Positions 23,731 to 35,990 of a stretch of DNA of 64,000 nucleotides are shown in pieces. A program made the translations under genes and the position numbers. Position 1 is the stretch's first letter, and each line of letters begins with the position of its first letter. The notes under the pieces are model-generated. The model was not told the DNA's origin. It made no database searches and saw nothing but the letters and a program-made list of their open reading frames with translations. Source of the DNA: Prosapia bicincta (taxonomy: Eukaryota > Arthropoda > Insecta > Hemiptera > Cercopidae); contig JBAIZL010000001.1 of the NCBI GenBank assembly GCA_036971475.1, positions 95,736,350 to 95,800,349 of the forward strand, read 5' to 3'.

Positions 23731-23908
23731 CGTAGTACTTCTGCCTGCTCCGCACTATATTTTTACCCAATTTTAATTTCATAAAATGGTATTTATTTCC
23801 CTGAGCCAGAGTTTTCGTCATTTCTTTCGTATCCCTGATGACTTTCTCCGCTGGCCGGTATAATTATTTTCACTAAAATTATACACGTGAGCACAGTAAA
23901 TAAATAAC
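23731..23908 (-). mobile_element. Half copy of the 8-bp-TSD element
   Basis: This 178-bp stretch matches the right part of the element at 33522-34233 (its 34060-34233), for example AAAATGGTATTTATTTCC, TGATGACTTTCT and GGCCGGTATAATT, and ends in a GAGCAC...TAAATAAATAAC terminus. The left half is missing. Identity is roughly 80% by eye. Confidence 0.7.
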
Positions 23909-24194
23909 TAAATGCATATTATATTATATAATATAAATATATATGTAAGTGTGTGTGTGTGTGCGCGTGCATGTGCACGCGTGTGTGTAGTTGAATAACA
24001 CTTTCTTAAACAAGAATGTATATTTTACTCAATACATTATTACTAAGCTAAATAAGTAAAAATTTTCGTTGATTTCTAGTACTGTACAGTATAATGTGTC
24101 ATAAATACTATTTAGGGCAAAATAAAATTAAGGAAAGATATAAAAAACATTTAAATGCATAAAAAACTTGTGTGTATATATATATATATATATA

Positions 24195-25582
24195 TTGTAA
24201 CATTTTATACTTTTATATTATTATTTTTTGTAACACAACACAACTCATTAATAATTTAAAGTCTTTATTACAACAATTTTTTAATTCACACAATAAACAA
24301 TAAACAGAACAAAAATAAACTTGACAAGTTTTAACACAATAGGTTTAACTCAATTCCTTTGGTTTTAGTTACAAGGTTTTATTCCCTAGGCTAATTTTTT
24401 AAGATCTCTTAATATCTCGGGGTTTATATGCATGGGCTTAAATTTTGACTACTGAAATCTTACTTGGCACTCTTTGGTTAATTAAATAAATTTTGATAAA
24501 CAAGATTAAATTTAGAAAATAGTTTTAATAAATAGTTTCCTGATGAAAAACTTAAATTTGGAATAAGCAAAAAGGTCCCTAAACTATTTGAACTTGATTA
24601 TGTTTCTTATTACTAACTATTAATTAATTACAAGATATTCTAATAATGTACAATTCTAACTTCCTTATAATCTTAAAAGTCCATTAAAGTTTATTTCTAT
24701 AGCGCTATATACTCAACTTAATAAATATCGGCGAATGGCTGCTTGCTCACAGGTAGGATTCCGTTCTCTTTAAATTTTATATTTTACACACTTAAATTCG
24801 TTTTAGTTCCTTCAAATTATATTAACACTGTATTATATCTTTAAATTCACTCATCTCTGTTTAATCTTGCCAAGTTTCTTCACAAAACTGTATAATTTTG
24901 ACGAATTTCTTCAAATGGAATTTTGACTTGTCAGAGTAGGTCTGTTACCTTGGCGTCCCCATGCTATACTAACTAACGCGTCCTTTCTTTTAAAAATATT
25001 TAAAATATGGCGGCTTCTCCTTCTTCCAAAACCCATGTTGCATGTAATTTAGTTTGATTTCTTCCCACTAGAGTCGACTGTACTGACCTACTTCTTTGTT
25101 TTACAACTGTTGAAGCGCCAACAACTTTGTTTTCACCAGTTTTAATTTCGTTAACATACTGTTTCAATTTTCCGATCCTTAACAAACCTTCCAGTGTTTA
25201 TTTAATTATTATTATTTGTGTGTGAAGTGTCTTTACTTTTTACTTTTGTAATAATTCCAAAATGTGTGTGTTTTTGAGCTGGATTTCTACAAACATAACC
25301 TTTCAATTCATTGTTTACAACCGTTTTTTCACCTTCTATCTCTCAAGTAATTATTTATGCCCTATGTTACTTAAGTTTACAATTTTGTTTACATATAATT
25401 ATTATTATTAGATTATCTTGTTTTAATTTTAATTTTTTTTAGGTTATTTGATATAACAAATTGCAGAATGCAACAGTTCAAATATCTTGTTTACATGTTA
25501 CAAGCTTTCTAGGCTTTTACCTAAAATTAGTTTCAATTTTAATCTAGCCAATTTCTTATTTGCTATTTTCAAAATGTCACAA
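24195..25582. mobile_element. Non-autonomous element with short TIRs in TA-rich target
   Basis: The left end ATTGTAACATTTT and the right end AAAATGTCACAAT form a 13-bp inverted repeat with one mismatch, each side followed by TA-rich sequence (TATATATATT and AATATATATT). No transposase motif is found in the 1.39-kb interior. The frame at 25000-25185 shows no domain. Superfamily unknown. Confidence 0.4.
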
Positions 25583-26087
25583 TATATATTTATATAAATC
25601 TAATTTAGCAACACATTGGATTGAAAATAATCTCGTTTTCCGGAAGCAAATAATATGAAATTAATTAAACATGCTAGAACATGAATATTATTTATAATTT
25701 AGAAGTATATAAAAATAAAATTAAAAATACACTTATTGAAAAACAAATACAAATAAAAACATAACACTATTTTTAGCATATTCCATGATATCTTTAAAAT
25801 AGATAGCAGGGCCTTAGATACATACATTCACACGTATCTATACCATTGAATTAATAGGAAGTATTGGCAGTTGTATAATCAAGCAGTTAAGATAAGCATT
25901 GGCTGATACTTTGAGCATAGTGCAATTATATGTAGCCAAGATGTAGTCGTAGAACTTTGTGTTACTTATAAGTTTGAGAAAGTTGGTACTGAAAGTCAGC
26001 GAAAAGATTCACTTATTTAGATCAGTAAAAACGTATTAAGAAAAATAAAAAAATTCTATATTCTTGTTTATGAAAGTGTTATTCAAC

Positions 26088-26092
<5 letters not shown>

Positions 26093-26134
<42 letters not shown>

Positions 26135-26145
26135 CGTGCGTGCGT
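26093..26145. repeat. (GT)n microsatellite with GTGC units
   Basis: A GT run about 40 bp long passes into GCGTGCGTGCGTGCG. A similar, shorter GT/GC tract lies at 23947-23990. Confidence 0.9.
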
Positions 26146-26769
26146 TGTGTGTCGCTTTATATTTATTACGTATTTTAATCTTTTAAGGATTTTTGAAAAA
26201 AAGCTACCTCAACAGTCATGTTTTGCAATGAACCAAGCAGTTTTCACAAAAAGTATGGGTAGCCATTACTTCAGCGAACCTGTAAGGAACCGCTGATCTC
26301 GCTTTACATTGGCAAATTATGTGGCGTCACCAGATCAACAAATTGTTGCTCCGTCTATTACCGGGCTCAGCAACCACCCGTCACCAGTCACCAGTCACTA
26401 GTTCTCTTCACCAAAAATGAAAAAAAAAATTCTTACCAATATGGCTCTACGGACAATAATTTTTTGCTGTTAAAAACTTTAATTCTATTTTCTAGCCCTG
26501 AAGTCAATAGCTATCATCTATCAGTTGCAATAGTCCAGGAGTAGAATACTCCTCACAGGTTAAACGGGGGATGGGGTTGGAACGATATTGTAATTTTAAT
26601 GACAGTTTTTATAGTCGGGCTATTTTTGATTTGTTTATGGTTAACCACTGTTAACTGAAAACCGACTGGTAAAACAATTCTAAAGCCCTCCTTGTCCCAA
26701 CGACGTAAGTTGGCTACTTAGTGGTTTCTGCTCGTTTTAAACCATTTACATGCTTTATACTTTTCTTAA

Positions 26770-27673
26770 CGCTAAAACGGTCGGGCCGGGTCTGTAGGAC
26801 GCAGCAGTTGGTACATTAGACTTGCATCCCATTTTTTAGACTTGTACCTTCCTCAAATAACAGAAACTGCCCGTGTTTATTTATGGGTCTGTCAGACCCA
26901 GCCCGACCTTTCTCGTTACTTTTGTTTGTCAGTGTCAAGTTAGTTCTAAACGTATTTTAGGGATTTATTTTGTGCTGTTTTAGTATATAATTTCCTACAT
27001 TTCGTTTTTATATTAGTATTTCTTTGTTTTGTAAAGTAACATATTGTAAAATATTGGGAAACCCTCTTATAAAGCCGTTTATGGAACAGCGCGCCTTGCA
27101 ACAGAATCTACCGCGAGAAATTCAATGTCTTGCTACTAAACTTTCCGGAGTCAAAGAAAAAACAAACAGTGACCCAGAAATACGAAAAAGAGGAAGATGC
27201 TATAAATTTAAAGACAACACAACGAAATATTACTGTCGTAGCGGCAAAGTATGACGTGTGTCAAACGCGCGAATGTTATGTGATGATTATAGCGAAAATT
27301 GAAAAGTTTAAAGATCGACATTTTGAACTATCTGTGTTTTGCTTTTTAGTGTAAATTAAAGGGTTTAGGTTTTTAATAATTTTCTTGTATTTATGGATAC
27401 AAAAAAAAGATTAGTTCAGTTTATTGATTGTCCATCATGTGTTAATTGGAACGTTTTGAAAATGCTAACAATTCACTAATGAAATATGTAAAGTTAAAAA
27501 AAAATTAATTACAGTATTCTTTAGCTATTTTCTGAAAATGTTTATATTATTTTTCGATAAACAATACTTGAAAAAACATGTGTAAATTATCTTTTTTTAA
27601 AAACTTCATTTAAAGTAATTTAGTATTTTTTATCTTTTGGGTCCAACAAGCCCAGTCCGACCTTTCTAGGGTT
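26770..27673 (+). mobile_element. piggyBac-family element, internally deleted, TTAA flanked
   Basis: TTAA lies at 26766-26769 and 27674-27677. Left end CGCTAAAACGGTCGGGCCGG; right end is the complement of AACCCTAGAAAGGTCGGACT. CCCTAGAAAG equals the start of the classic piggyBac terminus. A second CAGCCCGACCTTTCTCG box sits inside at about 26900. At 0.9 kb it keeps only the tail of the transposase. Confidence 0.8.
27024..27330 (+). pseudogene. piggyBac transposase C-terminal tail
   Basis: The frame at 27024-27254 carries LGNPLIKPFMEQRALQQNLP, then KEKTNSDPEIRKRGRCYK. This is the piggyBac end: the LPR block followed by KRGRCxxC, the start of the C-terminal Cys-rich zinc-binding domain. One frameshift later the second frame supplies YDVCQTRECYVM, the next Cys pair. 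The catalytic core is absent, so this is a deletion derivative that could only be mobilised in trans. Confidence 0.75.
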
Positions 27674-27952
27674 TTAATAGGGCGCTCAGCGCAACAAATT
27701 TGTTTTCCTACACAAGCTGAAAGCTCTGGAGGAGGGCTCGGGTTTGGTTTCAATTTGCTCGTAATCCTGTCCCCATGTCAGTCACATATACAAACACATA
27801 TCTCTACTCATCCTTTATCTATTCATTGGCATCTACATATCTTTTGGCATGTTATGACCAATTAATTATATTATAAGAAACGCAACAACACAAAACACAT
27901 ACGACTGACACTTCAGTTGGACAAAGACCAGCTGTAGCTTAAAGTAAGCATA

Positions 27953-29275
27953 CGAGGTCTGTTCAAAAAATACGCGGACTGTTTCAATTACGCGGCTCAA
28001 GTTAGTTTCAGGAGAATCCGCTAGGTGTCGCTAGGTTCGTATAAATCTGCTGATAAAACGCTGTATTTCAGTCGCAGGTATCTTCATTTGTTGATGAGTT
28101 ACACGCAGTTTAGTAAAGAGTGTTTTTTTCGTTTGTCGGATTGTAAAATTGACAGCCTGAAGGAGCAACGAATTGCTGTGAAATTTTGTGTAAAACTAGG
28201 GAAATCTGCAACAGAAACATTTGCCATGCTTAACACGCCCTACGGCGATGTTGTCATGAAGCGTACTGCATGTTTCAAGTGGCATGAACGTTTCAAGGAT
28301 GGCCGACAGTCGATTGATGACGATGAGCGTCCTGGACGTCCTTCAACGTCAACTGACGACCCACACGTTGACAAAATAAACACCCTGGTGCGCGAAAATC
28401 TACGTCTGACCATTAGGGAGCTTTCCGAAGAGTGTGGGATATCAGTTGGATCTTGTTACGAGATTTGGACCGAAAAATTGAAGATGCACCGCGTCGCTGC
28501 GAAATTTGTGCCACGCCTGATGACCGACGACCAAAAAGCCAATCGCGTCCGGGTTTGTCGGGAACTGCTTGATCGTTCAAATGATGATGAGAACTTTTTG
28601 TCAAGAATTATAACCGGTGATGAATCATTGGTGTATGGTTACGACATTGAAACGAAGGTCCAATCATCCCAATGGGTGATTCAAACGTCCCCAAGACCTA
28701 AAAAAGCTCGCCAAGTTCGTTCGAATGTGAAGGTGATGCTGACAGTTTTTTTTTTATGGTAAGGGTGTTGTTCACTACGAATACCTCCCTGAAGGCTCTA
28801 CAGTCAACCAGATTACCTATACATTGAAGTACTGAAACGTCTGAGGTACGCCGTCTGACGCAAAAGGCCAGAACTGTGGAGCAGATATAACTGGTTTTAC
28901 CATCACGACAACGCTCCAGCTCACTCAGCACTCAGAACTCGTGCGTTTTTGGCCAAACACTCGATCACTGTTCTTCCCCCCCTCACTCACCTGACCTTGC
29001 TCCTTGTGACTTTTTCTTATTCCCAAAACTCAAAAACCCCCTCAAAGGAAGAAAATTTGAAACGATTTCTGAGATCAAGACAAATGCGACGAAGGAGCTG
29101 AACACCATCACAAAAGAAGCGTACCAGGACTGTTTTAACAAGTGGAAACACCGTTGGGATAAGTGTGTGCGTTGGGGGAGGAGAGTACTTTGAAGAAGAC
29201 CCAGACGTGTAACTTCCAAATGAAGTACATTTTTTTTAATGACCTCAGTCCGAGTATTTTTTTGAACAGACCTCG
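27953..29275 (+). mobile_element. mariner-family transposon with both TIRs, TA flanked
   Basis: TA lies at 27951-27952 and 29276-29277. The ends are CGAGGTCTGTTCAAAAAATA on the left and its complement on the right (with TACTCGGACTG further in against TACGCGGACTG). Length is 1323 bp, typical for mariner (about 1.3 kb). It sits in ASCC2 intron 1. Confidence 0.92.
28139..29205 (+). pseudogene. mariner transposase, frameshifted
   Basis: The N-terminal part is open to 28762: a helix-turn-helix region with EQRIAVKFCVKLGKSATETF and ECGISVGSCYEI, the linker DERPGRPSTSTDD, and the first catalytic Asp in IITGDES (about 28611-28631). Usual mariners read GDETW here. From 28762 on the frame breaks several times, but the second catalytic Asp (HHDNAPAHSALRT, about 28900-28930), the third (SPDLAPCDFFLFPK, about 28985-29020), and the tail EAYQDCFNKWKHRWDKCV (about 29118-29170) remain visible. 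The spacing fits the D,D34D mariner class. Inactive because of frameshifts; the sharp TIRs suggest a fairly young insertion. Confidence 0.9.
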
Positions 29276-29303
29276 TATTCTTGATTTTAGTTTTATGAGA
29301 AAT

Positions 29304-29403
29304 ACACACACACACACACACACACACACACTATTTATTTCTCAATGCGCGCGCGCGCGTTTACACACACACGAGCGCGCGCGCGTTTACACATACACGA
29401 GCG
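29304..29403. repeat. (CA)n and GC-alternating tract
   Basis: A CA run at about 29304-29332 is followed by CGCGCGCGCG-TTTACACACACACGAG units repeated twice. Open frames rich in Cys-Val or Thr-His here are artefacts. Confidence 0.9.
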
Positions 29404-29409
29404 CTAATT

Positions 29410-32400
29410 GAACATACAGCATTTGTCGCTGTCACACAGTTCATGATCTATAAAAAAATTTAGCAAATAACAAATATTTTATTAATTTATTTTTCAAATG
29501 AAAATCTAAGATTTTGGGAAATTGTACTAAAAAACAGTAAAGTAGCAAGCCTTGAACATACAGTATTTGAGATTTTTTTTCATGTAACTTTCTTATTTTT
29601 CGTTTTATCGTACAGTATTTGTGTATATAACACTTTTTTATTCCGATAAATCAGTGAAAATATCGTATACTCAACATTTCTACCTTAATAATATTACGGT
29701 TTAGGACCTATAAACTAATAAAGCGAGAGAAAAATTTCCTTTTTTAGTTGAAATAGGAAAAAAGGAGTTTGTAGAAAGACATGATGCATATTTTGTATTT
29801 TATTATATTTTTGTCCAGTTCTTACTGAATAAATGATAGGCCTATAATATATTTATATTATATTATAAAGCTATAAGTTTTATGCTTATACAGTAGTATA
29901 CTTCCGCCTCCGTCGCAGCTTTGCTCGTGCTAGTTTAACGTTGTCACACTTTTTATAATCATAGTTGATAGTTGATATAGTATAATTAATATATTTACAA
30001 GTAGTATTTAGTACTAATTGAGTCAATGAAATTGAGAAACTGTAATCTTTCAAATTAATTTCAGCTATTTTAGTTTTGCCCTATACGTCAACTTTAGCTA
30101 AACTTAATTTAGTATTTATGAACATAAATACTAAACGACCTAACGACGTTGTCCTGTCTTACCTATAAATATTCAATTCGAAAAAAAATCCAAAGTATAA
30201 TGTTTATTGTTATGTACAACAATATTCAATTTGTCTTAGATCATATCTAACCATGCACTTATAGTTACTGAAAAACAACTAGGCCTATAGCCACCACCCA
30301 AAAAAATAGAACACATATTTACTATATTAAAATAATTCAGTAGGATTTATTTTACAAATTAATATATTTATTAACTTATAAATTGCAGACGTTTTCAATT
30401 CAATGTCATTTTAACTTGATATAGCAGAGTATAACTTATGCGTTAAAAGAGCTGTTATTCAAACTAACCTAAAAACACATAAAAATTATTATTGTATGAA
30501 ATCTTATTTTCACATAATTTAAGTATCAGCAGGTTATGAGTTGCATCTATATTAATAATTCTTAATTTTTAATGCTTTTTTTAGTTTTTGAAAAATATCG
30601 ACTTCAGGGCTCCCGATCAAATATGCCTGAACCTTCCCAGGAGAGGGTTCAATAATTTCCCAAAGTTTCATTTCGATCGGATGAACGGTTTAAATTATTC
30701 AAACAGGCAGATTGTGAACTCTTCCTTTCGGTAGATCTCTACCCGAATTTTTGTGATTTCTACCCCAAAATTAAAATTTTGCTAAATCCTTTCTTAGTCA
30801 CCCCAAGGTAGGCTCTAAATTTCAAGTCTGTATCATTATTAGTTTCGGCTCTATGTTGATCATTAGTCACTCAGGACTTCAATTTTTATGTAGAGAAATA
30901 TTTTTAATTTTTGTAAAGGTTTTACGTAACATTAAGCACGGCGTAGCATTTAACTCTAAATTCATATAAGTCATAATAATTTGTTTTCGAAGCGCCAGTT
31001 TCGGAAAATCTTACGCCGCGTTTACACAGCTATCTCTAGAGTTCTGTTCTGAAACACGACAGTCTTCGTCCACATAAAATATCGTTTTTAGGCATTTGCG
31101 TTTTAGTATCCATTCACTCAAAATTGTCACAGATGTTTTGCTCAATATTTATGAGAGTGTCCTCGTTTGAACAGTTGCCGGCAAATAATACCAGCGTCAG
31201 TTCTAAAATATTCTGTAGGCCTAGAGTAGACGTCACGACTGCATGCGCGTAGCACAAGAGTTGTCAGCTAACATACGAACACGACGGGTGGAGAAAGCGT
31301 TGCGTTAGAAGTTCCGTGAGTGTATATCACTCCCGTTTTTTATTTGATTATTAGACCGCCGCAATTAGGGTGAAGCCTGTCGTTCCATTTCCTATTATTT
31401 TCTGGTGAAATACGCGAGTGCAACGTGGGAGGTGAAGAAGGGCAGTGCACCAGACTATAACATTTGATTTCCAATTAACTACAAGCAATTGGTTGTCTTT
31501 CGGTCTGTACTCTTTTACGCCCTCCGTTACCCCCTTTCGTAGAACGTTCCTCTAAAAATTATCAACTATAATTACTCCATCAATTTCTATATTCCAATTA
31601 AACAAGAACATCAGCCATAGTTTTAGTCCTCTGGACCAGATTATTCTTCCAGTCCTGCTAGACAATTGACAAGCTTTGTAAGTAGCAATATATTTCTAGT
31701 CTCTAGTTAATTAGAGCTTAGCTAGTGAGAACTATTCACAAAGGTAAAAGTCAAAATCTCACAAAAAATTAGTTTAATAAACAGACACACAACAAACTAG
31801 TTTCAGAAATGATTTCGCCTTCCTCAGTGCTTGGCTATATTTCTAGTCCTTAACGCCTGAATTATCAAACATAGTTCTCGTCCTTACGGTTCCCAGTCCG
31901 GTAAGATATTCCATACGCTTACAATTACGCTTAAAATTAGAAATTTATAGCTATCAGATTGTCTTCATTAAATTTTCAAATAAATTCATAGCCTAAGCTA
32001 AATATTCTTTTCATGAAGACATCTTTCCATCCTTAACACGTAGAGAACATGCAGATACATACATGAATTTCGTACTTCATGCAACACACAAAAGGTTTAC
32101 GAATCAGCTGCACAACCAATTCTAACAAACATATCTGCTTTGACCAGGCGTATAATAGATTTTTTACATTCCTGTTACAAAGGAAATTAGTTTCAAAATA
32201 GAATCAATAACTTCAATTTATCTACTACAACGTTTGCAGCTGATTTAATTTTGTTTTTAACTACATTACTTATTACAGTATGACCAACGCTGTTCATAAT
32301 CAACACACATCTTAATTATTTTGAAGTCACTACGGAACGCTTAATTATTACCGTTTAATTCTATAATTTCAGTACCTTAATTGGTTTTTATTTTTTTTTA

Positions 32401-32580
32401 ATTTTGTTATTGTCATGGCTTCGTCAGAGACTGTCATAGCATGAAAGCCCTTTCAACAGAATGGGCTTGATTTCCACAAAAAACAGCTGATTTCGGTCCA
32501 TATTCTGACTGGCCTAGACTCAGTAAACACGTCTATGATTTTAAAAAACATGAAATGTCTGATGAGGTATACACTCACAA
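29410..32580. other. Intron 1 of ASCC2, middle part
   Basis: No coding signal was recognised. Near 30605-30720 the text (CCCAAAGTTTCATTTCGATC, GGATGAACGG) resembles 3' ends of RTE-like LINEs, a weak call. A hairpin with 13-bp arms lies at 30108-30135 (TTTAGTATTTATG and its complement around AA). Confidence 0.35.
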
Positions 32581-32587
32581 AAGTTTG

Positions 32588-32880
32588 TTAAATAAAAAAT
32601 CGGTTGATGCGAGAGTAAAAATAACCTGATTTATTAAAAATTTGGAACGTTTCGACGACCAAATTGTCACCCTCATTCAGGCCTACAAGAATACTAGACA
32701 GAATTAACATATACGTCATAAAAACAATTTTGTTGTAAATTTTTACGACGTAGATGTTAATTCTGTCTATTATACTTGTAGGACTGAATGAGGACGACAA
32801 TTTAGCCGTCGAAACGTTGCCAAATTTTTGATAAATCAGGTTATTTTGACTCACGCATCAACCGAGTTTTTATAAGTTTC
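32588..32880. mobile_element. Head-to-head pair of PLE 3' ends (second family)
   Basis: Arms 32588-32735 and 32736-32880 mirror each other from the outer CATCAACCGAGTTTTTAT terminus inward. Each arm has CTGAATGAGG, a short hairpin and GTCGAAACGTT, a hammerhead-like end. The same terminus, CACCAACCGAGTTTTTAT, ends the PLE remnant at 34898. Confidence 0.65.
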
Positions 32881-32959
32881 TTAATTAGTCGAAACCTGCA
32901 TCATTAAATATAGAGATTGAAGACTTATGTATTCATATATGCATTTTGAATAAATGTAG

Positions 32960-34898
32960 TAATTATATATTTAATTTAAGAACCTTGTTAATGAAGATCT
33001 TTTTAATGAATTTATAAAAGCACGCAGAATTCTTACACTGAGAAAATTCTTGCTATGCTTCTGACGTCCCATTCCGAGAAACTTGCTATAATCAAATCTA
33101 ATAATAATATTAATGAATGTAAAGATGTTGAATGTATACCTAGTTCTTGTGTAAACCTTGATAATAATTCTAGTTTTGACGAGTAATGGTAGCATGGTTG
33201 ATTTAAAGGAGAATATTGATAATATTAACAAGAATAAATGGTCTGTGAATGTATCTGATGTAAATATTGATAGTTAGATTGTGGACATTTTATCTTTAGG
33301 TCCCAAATTTAATTTCAGTAGACAGTTAGACAGACGTTCTAAGTTAGAACTAATTAAAAATGTAGAAGGAGAGTTGTCTTGTGTTTCTAGTAGGTTTGAA
33401 AATAGTACAAAGGAGATCAGGTATGTAATTACTAAGGATTTACTTGAATATTCTAACAAAAAAGACATTTCATTTTATGACAAGAAATTTTCTCTGCAAG
33501 TGAAATGTGCTAAGAAATTTAGGTATTTATTTACCGTGCTCACGAGTACGATTTTAGCAAAAACATTATACCGGCCGACGCAGAAAGTCATCAGGGATAC
33601 GAAAAAAATGATTACAACGCTCGCTCATGCCTCCAGAAATTAATAATTTTAGAAAATTCTAACTCTTTCATTTGTGGTGCTAATAGTGCTAGTAAAAATG
33701 CATATTGCCTACCCTCATTACGATGCTTATAAAACGAATAAAAAAACATGTTCTGAAGCTATATTAGTAATTATTGTTTGTTATTGCCACGGAAGGTTAA
33801 TTATATATACCTATGAAGTATCCAGTCAGGATAGATTTGGTTATAATTTTATATGTTTAACCAAAGTACACACGTAAGGCTAAAATAGAGATCACGTGAC
33901 GTCACCTGGCAGAAAGTATTACTCGGCGGAACTAGACGTCTACTAGGTAATGTAATGTTGTATAAAATTACTACCAAAAAATCCTAACTGGAAACCGTTA
34001 TAGCTATATTCAAATATACATGTATGTAGTACGGCGCGCTGTTGATACGCGAACGTAGCACTTCTGACTACTCCGCACTGAATTTTCTTACCCAACTTTA
34101 ATTTGATAAAATGGTATTTATTTCCTTGAGCGAGAGTTTTCGTTATTCATTTCGTATTTCTGATGACTTTCTGCGACGGCCGGTATAATTTTTTTCGCTA
34201 AAATCATACATGTGAGCACGTTAAATAAATAGCGAAATTTAATGAGGGTAATGATTTCTTTGTACGTTGAGTGATAAAGGTAATGTTACTGTGTTAATAA
34301 AATGTTAATCGTATAAGGAGAAAGTAGAGCTGTCTTTGTCTGATAAATGTACATATCTTCCTATAAATAAGGATCTTCTTCCAACTTTACAATCCAAGGC
34401 TCACGCAATATTAAAGAAATGGAATCGTAATGCTTATTATGACCCTCCTCTATATCCACATTCTATCACACAATCTGTTACTTGTTTACCTAGATTTTAT
34501 GGTTTACTTAAGGTTCATAAATCTGGGGTTCCTCTTAGACCTATTGTTTCTCACGTTAATTTTCCTACATATTTTCTGGCAAAAACTATGTGTAACATTC
34601 TAGAAGATAGTGTTCCTAAACCTAAGACATATATAAGAAATAGTTAAAAGGAGATGAGGTTAACGGTTAACAAATATGTTAGGCTTCCTATGTGAAGGGA
34701 TTCTTTGAGAAGGTTTCTAAAAAGCTAAGACGATATAATGTTATCAGTGTTCCGCTTATTTCTAATAATTTTTCTGGTTTGGTAGAAGAGGTAAGGATAG
34801 GCTGATATTTTGAATAGGAATAATGTTGTATATAGGGTTAATGTAATGATACGTGTCACACAATCTTCTTTGACTCGCGCACCAACCGAGTTTTTATT
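32960..34898 (+). pseudogene. Penelope-like element, degenerate, interrupted by a DNA element
   Basis: Several PLE blocks follow in order on the plus strand: NKNKWSVNVSDVNID and DILSLGPKFNFSR (33220-33320), the N-terminal signature of PLEs; after the 712-bp insertion, SDKGNVTV (about 34270-34295) and YLPINKDLLPTLQSKAHAIL; then PRFYGLLKVHKSGVPLRPIV (34492-34550), the RT fingers block, and FPTYFLAKTMCNILE. The RT catalytic core is deleted: the frame stops at 34647 and a connector-like YVKGFFEKVSKKLRRYN appears at 34690. The 3' end closes with CACCAACCGAGTTTTTAT at 34898, matching the foldback at 32588-32880. It belongs to a family different from the 12-kb and 48-kb copies. Confidence 0.75.
33522..34233. 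mobile_element. 712-bp non-autonomous DNA element with 8-bp target duplication
   Basis: It splits the PLE reading frame region and is flanked by GAAATTTA on both sides (33514-33521 and 34234-34241). The ends are inverted: GGTATTTATTTACCGTGCTC on the left against the complement of GCTATTTATTTAACGTGCTC on the right, with similarity for about 100 bp. An 8-bp duplication fits hAT, P or Merlin type elements; the termini do not decide which. A half copy lies at 23731-23908. Confidence 0.85.
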
Positions 34899-35089
34899 TA
34901 ATGAAATGTCTGAGTTTTACAATTATTTTGAGCGAATTTTACAAACTCTTGAACTTGATGAAGTACTACAAATTATCCGATGATAGAGAACAGATATCCG
35001 TATTACGTCATTGCATGCAATGTCAGTTAAACATTATGACGACACATTTGCAAACTTCTCATCCTGAATCGCAATTCAATAACTCATCC

Positions 35090-35480
35090 GCGTAATATGC
35101 AACTACAGTTCGGCTACCCAAGGTGAATTTAAAACATTTTTTCTGAGAATCCGCTAGAATGGGTGTCATTTATCAATCTGTATGACGTTTGCATAGGTGA
35201 TAATAAAACATTGACGGATATCTCTAAATTTTTGTATCTTTTAGGCACTTTATATGTTAAACCTCTAGCGCTAATCAAACCATTGCCTATAACTACGGCA
35301 AATTACGCAATAGCCTACATCTCCCGATGCGATACTACAACGAACGACACCTAATTACGGACCACGTTCAGAAAATAGTTGATATTCCCGAAATTTCAAG
35401 TACTTGACCTCAGCGTGACTTATACAATATTTTATCGATCAATTCTGTGAACATTCACTTGCTTTAAACTGATTATGAAA
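35090..35480 (+). pseudogene. BEL/Pao gag, DUF1759-like region
   Basis: Peptides VRLPKVNLKHFF (about 35106) and, in another frame, NPLEWVSFINLYDVCIG (about 35150-35200), KTLTDISKFLYLLGTLY and PITTANYAIAY follow the BEL/Pao gag pattern of a FxG-x-PLEW-xxF start, KFxYLxxxLxG and a P-x-T-x-x-NYxxA segment. Frameshifts before 35340 and after it break the frame, yet RHLITDHVQKIVDIPEIS continues the family. Gag proteins package the element RNA. Confidence 0.75.
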
Positions 35481-35839
35481 AGTCATCAGAAAAGGTTTTA
35501 CGTTATTCCTAGTCACACATTTGTTACAAAAATTGAAGTAGCAGCTTCGAAAAGAGCTAGAAATGCGAAGCTGTGCAGATGAAAACGTGTTACATTCCTT
35601 GTTAAAATTAATGAAATTCTCACCTTTTTTTCTGAGGAATGTAAGGTTTGATTGTATGCAATACCAAAAGTCGGCACTGGGGGTCGGCGAAAGTAGACCA
35701 CAAGTCGACATTCGCTCAAACTCACACTCCAAAAGATATCAGCCGGCTACACCTTATCTTCGAGTGTCGTGTGTGATAAATGGAAAAATAAACGCATCCC
35801 GCATTTGAAAAGTAAGTCAAAGAGCGATAGAACGTTACA

Positions 35840-35990
35840 CGTCAACATCAACGCTGCAGTAATTGCTTAGGTACGCACGTTAAACGAGCGTGTCTTTCCG
35901 AACGTACATAAAACTTCCTTTGCGTCAAAACTCACCATAATCTTCTGCATACACAAAAAAGAGAAACTCGTACTTCCGCATCTGACGTAC
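35840..35990 (+). pseudogene. BEL/Pao gag zinc-knuckle region
   Basis: One frame reads CSNCLGTHVKRACLSERT and then KTHHNLLHTQKRE. This is the CxxC...H...C knuckle followed by the HHxLLH block of BEL/Pao gag. A Cys in the second knuckle is partly lost. A tract of 14 C residues follows at about 36090. Confidence 0.7.

Noticed and set aside
26096..26296. Cys-Val repeat protein
   Set aside because: Translation of the (GT)n microsatellite; likewise the frames at 28983-29329.
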